Shown: positions 58,815-64,000 of the stretch, piece after piece | Numbering within the stretch: position 1 is the first letter of the stretch | Layout: every line of letters begins with the position of its first letter | From: Chitinophaga jiangningensis | Lineage (GTDB): Bacteria > Bacteroidota > Bacteroidia > Chitinophagales > Chitinophagaceae | Direction: 5' to 3' | Length of the DNA stretch: 64,000 nucleotides | NCBI RefSeq assembly: GCF_900142605.1 | Contig: NZ_FRBL01000010.1 | Span: 62,001 to 126,000, forward strand | Position numbers and translations under genes: made by a program | Notes under the pieces: model-generated | Told to the model about the DNA's origin: nothing | What the model saw: only the letters and a program-made list of their open reading frames with translations | The model's database searches: none

Positions 58815-61352
58815 ATGGACATGGAAAATCAAACATCAGACGAATCTCTGCATAATGTCACGCATGTAGGCGGCATGTATGAGAGCTGGTTTCTGGATTA
58901 TGCTTCTTACGTAATCCTGGAACGTGCGGTTCCCAGCATAGAAGACGGGTTAAAGCCCGTTCAGCGCCGTATCCTGCATGCCATGAAAGAAATGGATGAC
59001 GGTCGCTTCAACAAAGTTGCTAACGTGATCGGGCAAACGATGCAGTATCACCCGCATGGTGATGCCTCTATCAGCGATGCCATTGTGAATCTCGGTCAGA
59101 AAGACCTGCTCATCGAAACCCAGGGTAACTGGGGTGACGTAAGAACAGGCGACGATGCAGCGGCAGCCAGGTATATCGAGGCCCGCCTCTCTAAATTTGC
59201 ACTGGAAGTTGCCTTCAACGCTAAAACAACCACCTGGCAGCTGAGTTACGATGGTCGCAAAAACGAACCACTGGCACTGCCCATGAAGTTCCCGTTGCTG
59301 CTCGCGCAAGGTGCCGAAGGTATCGCCGTAGGTCTCTCCACAAAAATATTACCGCACAACTTCTGTGAACTCATAGACGCCGCCATCAAATCCCTGAAAG
59401 GAAAGAAATTCGAATTGTATCCGGATTTCGCTACCGGTGGTATGGTGGATGTGGCCAACTATAATGATGGTAAACGTGGTGGTAAAGTAAGGGTACGCGC
59501 ACATATTGAGGAGCGCGACAAGAAAACGCTGGTGATCAAGGACGTACCATATGGTATTACTACCACCCAGCTGATGGAATCCATCGTAAAAGCAAACGAC
59601 AGCGGCAAGATCAAAATCCGTAAAGTAGTGGATAACACCGCTGCGAACGTGGAAATTGAGGTGCACCTGGCACCCGGCATCTCCCCGGATATCACTATCG
59701 ATGCCCTGTACGCATTTACCGATTGCGAAATTTCCATCTCCCCGAATGCCTGCGTAATTGTATCCGACAAACCACAGTTCATATCTGCGTCCGACTTACT
59801 GAAGTCGTCCGTTGATTATACCAAAGACCTGCTCCGCCAGGAACTGGAAATCAAACTAAGCGAACTCGAAGATAAATGGCATTATACCTCTCTCGAAAAA
59901 ATCTTCTTCGAAAAGGGAATCTATAAGGAACTTGAACAGAAGCATAAGGACTGGGAAGCGGTGCTGACAGCTATCGACAAGGCTTTTGCTCCGTACAAGA
60001 AAAACCTGAAACGTGCCATTCTCCGTGAAGATATTGTGAAACTCACGGAAAAGCCTGTACGTAGAATTTACCGCCTCGATATCAATGAGCTCAACGAACA
60101 GATCAAAGGCATTGAAGGAGATATCAAACAGGTAAAACACGACCTCGCTAACCTCACTGATTTCACGATCGCCTACTACGAAAACCTGCTGAAGAAGTAT
60201 GGTAAAGGCAGGGAACGTAACACCGAAATTAAAACCTTCGACACCATCCAGGTGCAGCAGGTGGCTATTGCCAACACCAAACTGTACGTAAACCGCGCAG
60301 ATGGCTTCATTGGTACTTCCCTGAAGAAAGATGAATTTGTAGCCGATTGTTCCGACCTTGATAATATCATTGTTTTCCGTCGCGACGGTAAAATGCTGGT
60401 AACCAAAGTAGCGGACAAAACCTTTGTAGGTAAGGACATTATACATGTGGACGTATTCCGCAAAAATGATGAGCGTACTACCTACAACATGATTTATGTA
60501 GAAGGAAAAACCGGCGTAAGCTATGCAAAACGCTTTAACGTAACGGGTGTTACCAGGGATAAAGAGTACGACCTCGCGCACAAGGGAGAGAAAAACTCTA
60601 AAGTGCACTACTTCAGCGCTAACCCTAATGGAGAAGCAGAAGTGGTAACCATCAAGCTGAGTCCGAACTGCTCCGCCAGGAACAAGGAGTTCGACCTGTT
60701 CTTCGAAACCATTGCTATTAAAGGACGTATTTCGATGGGTAACCAGGTAACGAAATATCCTATCCGTAGTGTGAAGTTCAAGGAGAAAGGTGTATCTACC
60801 CTGGCAGGCCAGAAGATCTGGTTTGATCCGGAAACAGGCCGACTCAATACGGAAGAAAGAGGGGTGTACATCGGTAGCTTTGAAGGGGAAGATAAAATTT
60901 TCGCGGCCTTTAAAAATGGTACTTACGAGCTCACCAACTACGACCTCACCAACCGTTATGAGTCCAACGATATCGTATACATCGAAAAATTCAATCCTGA
61001 TAAGGTGGTCACTGCCATCTACTTTGATGCCGACAAGAAGCAGTTTAACGTAAAACGTTTCCGTGTAGAAACGCAGACGCTGAATAACAAGTTTCTGTTT
61101 ATCAAAGAGGGCAACGGCAACTACCTGGAAATGGTTACTACCCATACACAACCGGTAGTACTACTGAAAACGGGTAAGAAACGCAATCCGGAAGAAGAAG
61201 AGATCAACCTGGCTGAGTTTATTGAAGTGACCGGCTGGAAGGCAGTAGGTACGCGCATTGCAGGCGATGACCTGATTAGTGCGGAGTTATTGTCTGAGGA
61301 TGAAGATCCGAGCCCAGAAGAGGATGCTGGTACCCAGGGTGAGTTATTTTAA
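58815..61352 (+). CDS. parC: DNA topoisomerase IV subunit A
   Basis: An 845-aa breakage-reunion subunit. The catalytic tyrosine is Y120 in AAARYIEARLSKFA. Winged-helix landmarks are YVILERAVPSIEDGLKPVQR and GQTMQYHPHGDASI. The C-terminal part (about 490-810) is a beta-pinwheel. An acidic tail (SEDEDPSPEEDAGTQGELF) closes it. It ends the parE-DUF1835-cupin-parC operon, followed by a two-way terminator. Confidence 0.94.
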   Translation: MDMENQTSDESLHNVTHVGGMYESWFLDYASYVILERAVPSIEDGLKPVQRRILHAMKEMDDGRFNKVANVIGQTMQYHPHGDASISDAIVNLGQKDLLIETQGNWGDVRTGDDAAAARYIEARLSKFALEVAFNAKTTTWQLSYDGRKNEPLALPMKFPLLLAQGAEGIAVGLSTKILPHNFCELIDAAIKSLKGKKFELYPDFATGGMVDVANYNDGKRGGKVRVRAHIEERDKKTLVIKDVPYGITTTQLMESIVKANDSGKIKIRKVVDNTAANVEIEVHLAPGISPDITIDALYAFTDCEISISPNACVIVSDKPQFISASDLLKSSVDYTKDLLRQELEIKLSELEDKWHYTSLEKIFFEKGIYKELEQKHKDWEAVLTAIDKAFAPYKKNLKRAILREDIVKLTEKPVRRIYRLDINELNEQIKGIEGDIKQVKHDLANLTDFTIAYYENLLKKYGKGRERNTEIKTFDTIQVQQVAIANTKLYVNRADGFIGTSLKKDEFVADCSDLDNIIVFRRDGKMLVTKVADKTFVGKDIIHVDVFRKNDERTTYNMIYVEGKTGVSYAKRFNVTGVTRDKEYDLAHKGEKNSKVHYFSANPNGEAEVVTIKLSPNCSARNKEFDLFFETIAIKGRISMGNQVTKYPIRSVKFKEKGVSTLAGQKIWFDPETGRLNTEERGVYIGSFEGEDKIFAAFKNGTYELTNYDLTNRYESNDIVYIEKFNPDKVVTAIYFDADKKQFNVKRFRVETQTLNNKFLFIKEGNGNYLEMVTTHTQPVVLLKTGKKRNPEEEEINLAEFIEVTGWKAVGTRIAGDDLISAELLSEDEDPSPEEDAGTQGELF

Positions 61353-61360
61353 AGCGTTTA

Positions 61361-61423
61361 TTTATAGCCGGCCTTTGGCCGGCTGTAAATAAAAAAACCG
61401 TCGCCGAAAGCGACGGTTTTTTT
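61361..61423. terminator. Bidirectional terminators between convergent genes
   Basis: A 13-bp stem (61361-61373 with 61377-61389, loop TTT, one wobble) is followed by a 14-bp A/T-flanked stem (61391-61404 with 61410-61423). The second has A-runs and T-runs on its two sides, so it can stop transcription from either direction. Confidence 0.88.
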
Positions 61424-62384
61424 ATTTATGATTTTTGCCTGATTGCTCATTTATATAATCTTCCGCACTCTTCGGATTGGTCATACTCTTCTTCTTCACA
61501 TCCAGTGGCTGGGGCACCGGGGCGCCTTTACCCAGTGGTATGGCATCGTTAAAGATTTTTTCGACGTGCAGCCACTTGCCGGCGGTCCATTTAAAACCTT
61601 CATAATCCATATCGGATACGAGGGTATGCTTTTTTTCCGGCTCATTACTTTCGGAGATGAGGTGATCGAAGATAATCATGTCCGCATCCTTATTGTAATT
61701 GAGGCTGATGCTGCTTTCCTTTTTATACTCCATGATAAAACGGTTGCGGGTGGGCTTTTTCACGCTGTCGGCGCTGAAGCTGAAGAACGGTCCGCCAAAT
61801 ACCGGCTGGCCGTTTTTGAAGGTGAGCATTTCAGCTATTTTCTTCTGGCTACGTGGATTGTTAGCGTCCCAGCCGAAGAGAGTATAGTATTCCTGGTTAA
61901 AATAGTGGCGATGTTCGATGTTGTAGTAGAGGCAACCGTACCAGTATTTATTATCCGTAATGGTATCGGTATTGGCCATGTAATCGCTGGCATCAAACAG
62001 GGGAAAGAGTTTCAGAGAGCCGTCCGGGGTATTCATCTGTATGGCGCCGAAATGCCGGTAGAAGCCATTTTCATGTTCCAGGGCCCAGGTAAAAATGCGG
62101 AAGGTACTGTCTTTCGGATATTGAATAGAAACCGTTTTGAGTGAATCGAACGGGAATTTGAAAGAGTACTTGTTTTTCAGCGCTTTCACGAGGGTGGGTA
62201 TGAAGGCATCGCATGCCTGCTGGCGGCCATCGTCGCCGCGGCCGGCGAAAATATCCTTGCTGAGTTGCTGCAGCGTGTCCTGGTATTTGACCAGGCTGGC
62301 TTTGGAAGCGGCATCAGGTTGCTGTGCGTGGGCAGCAATGCCGGCGCAAAGGAGCAATATGGATATTAATATTTTTTTTACCAT
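61422..62384 (-). CDS. Exported protein of unknown function
   Basis: A 320-aa protein with a signal peptide ending AHAQ (about 1-20). The mature part has FAGRGDDGRQQACDAFIPTL, then GAIQMNTPDGSLKLFPLFDA and NKYWYGCLYYNIEHRHYF. I recognise no family or catalytic motif. It lies 26 bp downstream of the HAD phosphatase gene on the minus strand, so it may be read through from the heptose genes. Its stop overlaps the terminator shared with parC. Confidence 0.75.
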   Translation of the reverse strand: MVKKILISILLLCAGIAAHAQQPDAASKASLVKYQDTLQQLSKDIFAGRGDDGRQQACDAFIPTLVKALKNKYSFKFPFDSLKTVSIQYPKDSTFRIFTWALEHENGFYRHFGAIQMNTPDGSLKLFPLFDASDYMANTDTITDNKYWYGCLYYNIEHRHYFNQEYYTLFGWDANNPRSQKKIAEMLTFKNGQPVFGGPFFSFSADSVKKPTRNRFIMEYKKESSISLNYNKDADMIIFDHLISESNEPEKKHTLVSDMDYEGFKWTAGKWLHVEKIFNDAIPLGKGAPVPQPLDVKKKSMTNPKSAEDYINEQSGKNHK

Positions 62385-62410
62385 ATCTATAATACGGTTG
62401 TACCGTCGAA

Positions 62411-62932
62411 TTATTGTATTGTGGCAGCATAATCCATCAAACTGGCGTAACGCTCATCGATCAGCGGATGAGGCAGCGTAATTTCCGGATGGGTGCTGGT
62501 AATGAAAATGGTTTTCATGCCCAGGTTGCGTCCAAATTGCATGTCGCTCAGCGTGTTACCTACCATTACTGCCTGTTGAAAGTCGATTTCCGGGAAGTCG
62601 CTTTTTGCCTGCATGGCCATACCGTTTTGTGGTTTGCGGCAAGGGGAGCTGTTGTCGACATCCGGGCAGTAGTAGATTTTATCAATACGGCCGTGGTGAG
62701 CGGTAATTTCCTGCAACATGCGGGCGTGGATGGCATCCAGGCCTTCGTTGGTGAGGAGGCCGCGACCGATGCAGCGTTGATTGGTAACGATCACGATGCG
62801 GTCAAACTTATTGTTGAAGATAGGAAGGGCCTGTAGTACGCCATTGCTGAAGCGGAACATATCCCAGCTGAGCACATATCCATCTTTTATTTCGTCGTTG
62901 ATAACGCCATCTCTGTCCAGGAACAATGTCAT
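62411..62932 (-). CDS. gmhB: HAD-IIIA phosphatase, GmhB-like
   Basis: A 173-aa enzyme of the heptose-bisphosphate phosphatase type. The HAD nucleophile motif is FLDRDGVIN (D6, D8), motif II is VTNQ and the C-terminal acids are in MVGNTLSDM. The usual zinc loop (C-x-H and C-x-C) is reduced: the segment reads YYCPDVDNSSPCRKP, so only two of four ligands are kept. The adjacent hddC-like and gmhA genes support a role in GDP-D-glycero-D-manno-heptose synthesis for surface glycans. Confidence 0.82.
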   Translation of the reverse strand: MTLFLDRDGVINDEIKDGYVLSWDMFRFSNGVLQALPIFNNKFDRIVIVTNQRCIGRGLLTNEGLDAIHARMLQEITAHHGRIDKIYYCPDVDNSSPCRKPQNGMAMQAKSDFPEIDFQQAVMVGNTLSDMQFGRNLGMKTIFITSTHPEITLPHPLIDERYASLMDYAATIQ

Positions 62933-62944
62933 TGCATACTAACG

Positions 62945-63649
62945 TTAAAGGTTATACGGTAAGTAGTTGGAGGCGGCTTCGTAGTCTTCCGGAATACCGA
63001 TATCAATAAAATAGGTATTGCTTACAAAGCCGTACAGTTGGCCATTGGCGGCCATTGGCTCCAGTACTTCTTTTTCAAAGGAGAATTTTTCAGGGAGATG
63101 TAAACCTTTGAGGTACGATGCCGCTGTAAGGTATATCCCACCATTGATCAGCCCTGATTCCATGAATTGTTTTTCCCGGAATGCGGTGATGCCGCTGTTG
63201 TTATTGAGAGTAACGGTGCCATAACGGTCGAAGCGCTGCATAGGCTTGAGTGCGAGCGACAACTGACTGCCGTGTTGCTGGTGAAAGGCGTTGAAGCCGG
63301 CCAGGTCTACATCAAAATAGGTATCTCCGTTTACGATGAATACAGCGTCGTTCTCTACCTTGCTGAGGGCATACACGATACCGCCGCCGGTGCCCAGGGG
63401 TTCCGGTTCTACGGTAAAGGATACACGCAGTGGCAGCTCGTTTTGCTCACACCATTCGATCACCTGTTCGGATTTGTATCCAAGAGAAAGGATGGCATGG
63501 GTAATGCCTTGTTTATGGAGATAGTGGAGCAGGTAGTACAGGAAGGGCTGTGATCCGATGGGGGCCATACATTTTGGCTTGTCGGCTACTACGCTGCGCA
63601 GGCGGGTGCCAAGGCCGCCTGCCAGCACGATACATTCAGTAGTCATCAT
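62945..63649 (-). CDS. hddC: Nucleotidyltransferase, heptose-1-phosphate guanylyltransferase-like
   Basis: A 234-aa sugar-nucleotide synthase. The NTP-binding signature is VLAGGLGTRLRSVVADKPKC, and the metal/sugar site includes EPEPLGTGGG and VNGDTYFDVDL. Position between gmhA and gmhB suggests it makes GDP-heptose rather than a hexose nucleotide. The start at 63649 overlaps the gmhA stop as ATGA; an ATG three bases later is also possible. Confidence 0.8.
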   Translation of the reverse strand: MMTTECIVLAGGLGTRLRSVVADKPKCMAPIGSQPFLYYLLHYLHKQGITHAILSLGYKSEQVIEWCEQNELPLRVSFTVEPEPLGTGGGIVYALSKVENDAVFIVNGDTYFDVDLAGFNAFHQQHGSQLSLALKPMQRFDRYGTVTLNNNSGITAFREKQFMESGLINGGIYLTAASYLKGLHLPEKFSFEKEVLEPMAANGQLYGFVSNTYFIDIGIPEDYEAASNYLPYNL

Positions 63650-64000
63650 CCCGGAAAAAGATTGTTTTCAACGATTTCGCAGATGATATGGCCTACGGTG
63701 ATATGTGCTTCCTGGATGCGTGGTGTATCGGTGGAAGGCATGTTGAGCAGGTAATCGCTGCCAGCGGCCATTTTACCACCGGTTTGTCCGGTCATGCTAA
63801 CTACGATCATTCCCTGTTCTTTAGCCACTTTCATGGCTTCAAGGATGTTAGCGGAGTTGCCGGAGGTGGATATGCCGATGAGCACATCGCCCGGGCGACC
63901 GATACCGCGCAGGATGCGCGCGTATACCTGGTCGTAGCCATAGTCGTTACCTACGGCAGTCATATAAGAGCTGTTGCAGTGGAGCGCCTCTGCATACAGT
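63646..64000 (-). CDS. gmhA: SIS-domain phosphoheptose isomerase, 3' part only
   Basis: The C-terminal 117 or so residues of a gene cut by the window edge. It reads LYAEALHCNSSYMTAVGNDY, then GYDQVYARILRGIGRPGDVL and IGISTSGNSANILEAMK, the GmhA SIS-domain pattern with ISTSGNS phosphate-binding residues. GmhA converts sedoheptulose 7-phosphate to D-glycero-D-manno-heptose 7-phosphate. The frame is open to the edge, so the first half and start are outside. It is translationally coupled to hddC. Confidence 0.88.
   Translation of the reverse strand, partial: LYAEALHCNSSYMTAVGNDYGYDQVYARILRGIGRPGDVLIGISTSGNSANILEAMKVAKEQGMIVVSMTGQTGGKMAAGSDYLLNMPSTDTPRIQEAHITVGHIICEIVENNLFPG

Overview
The window looks like a chromosomal segment of a Bacteroidota bacterium, most likely a Chitinophagaceae member near Chitinophaga. 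Supporting signs are promoters of the TTTG-N19-22-TAnnTTTG type, weak Shine-Dalgarno sites, an outer membrane beta-barrel TonB-dependent receptor, a GH35/GH31/GlgB carbohydrate set, bacillithiol genes, a small DUF4295-type protein after rpmG, and a beta-propeller sensor kinase. No rRNA, tRNA, CRISPR, prophage or transposase gene was seen.

Layout. 1-520: tandem array of five ~98 bp units closed by a double hairpin. 655-4828: a secreted GMC-dehydrogenase set (small subunit plus two tandem flavoprotein paralogs). 4895-8134: a methyltransferase, a secreted GH35 beta-galactosidase and a CBS-domain protein. 8195-12293 (minus): aspartate kinase, a small lipoprotein candidate and a TonB-dependent receptor. 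12441-16785 (plus): fructose-1,6-bisphosphatase, a GNAT protein, a CAP lipoprotein, then an ABC ATPase / DinB-type bacillithiol transferase / Nudix run. 16788-20678 (minus): folC, a DUF5723-like protein and a TonB-like protein. 20772-26251: an MFS transporter, an AraC regulator and a minus-strand radical SAM / membrane protein / ureohydrolase operon.

26490-33827 (plus): ccmE-ccmF for cytochrome c maturation, an alpha/beta hydrolase, a DUF4294 protein, a stand-alone plug-like secreted protein, bshB1 and a class A beta-lactamase-like hydrolase. 33853-36369: a tiny membrane protein, a peroxiredoxin with its AhpD-like partner, and rpmB-rpmG-DUF4295. 36883-44592: ftsY, a JmjC-like cupin protein, rimO, a DbpA-type DEAD-box helicase and glgB, with several structured RNA leaders and a MITE-like element. 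44791-50904: a DUF4382 lipoprotein, a MORN-like protein, a small regulatory locus (51-aa membrane protein plus a predicted small RNA), a GH31 alpha-glucosidase and a Ycf48-like propeller. 51032-54882: a two-component pair. 55538-61352: topoisomerase IV (parE-DUF1835-cupin-parC). 61422-64000 (minus): a secreted unknown and the heptose genes gmhB, hddC and partial gmhA.

The part most likely to hold something new is 46439-47044. A 51-aa single-span protein and an apparent ~60-nt RNA with its own promoter and terminator are both preceded by repeats of the same AATGAACA half-site. Other loci of interest are four tiny single-span membrane proteins, three competing complementary segments at 37919-38018, two MITE-like elements, and a family of intergenic hairpins that share a TTC/GAA triloop but not their stems. 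Function calls rest on motifs read by eye. No database search or folding program was run.
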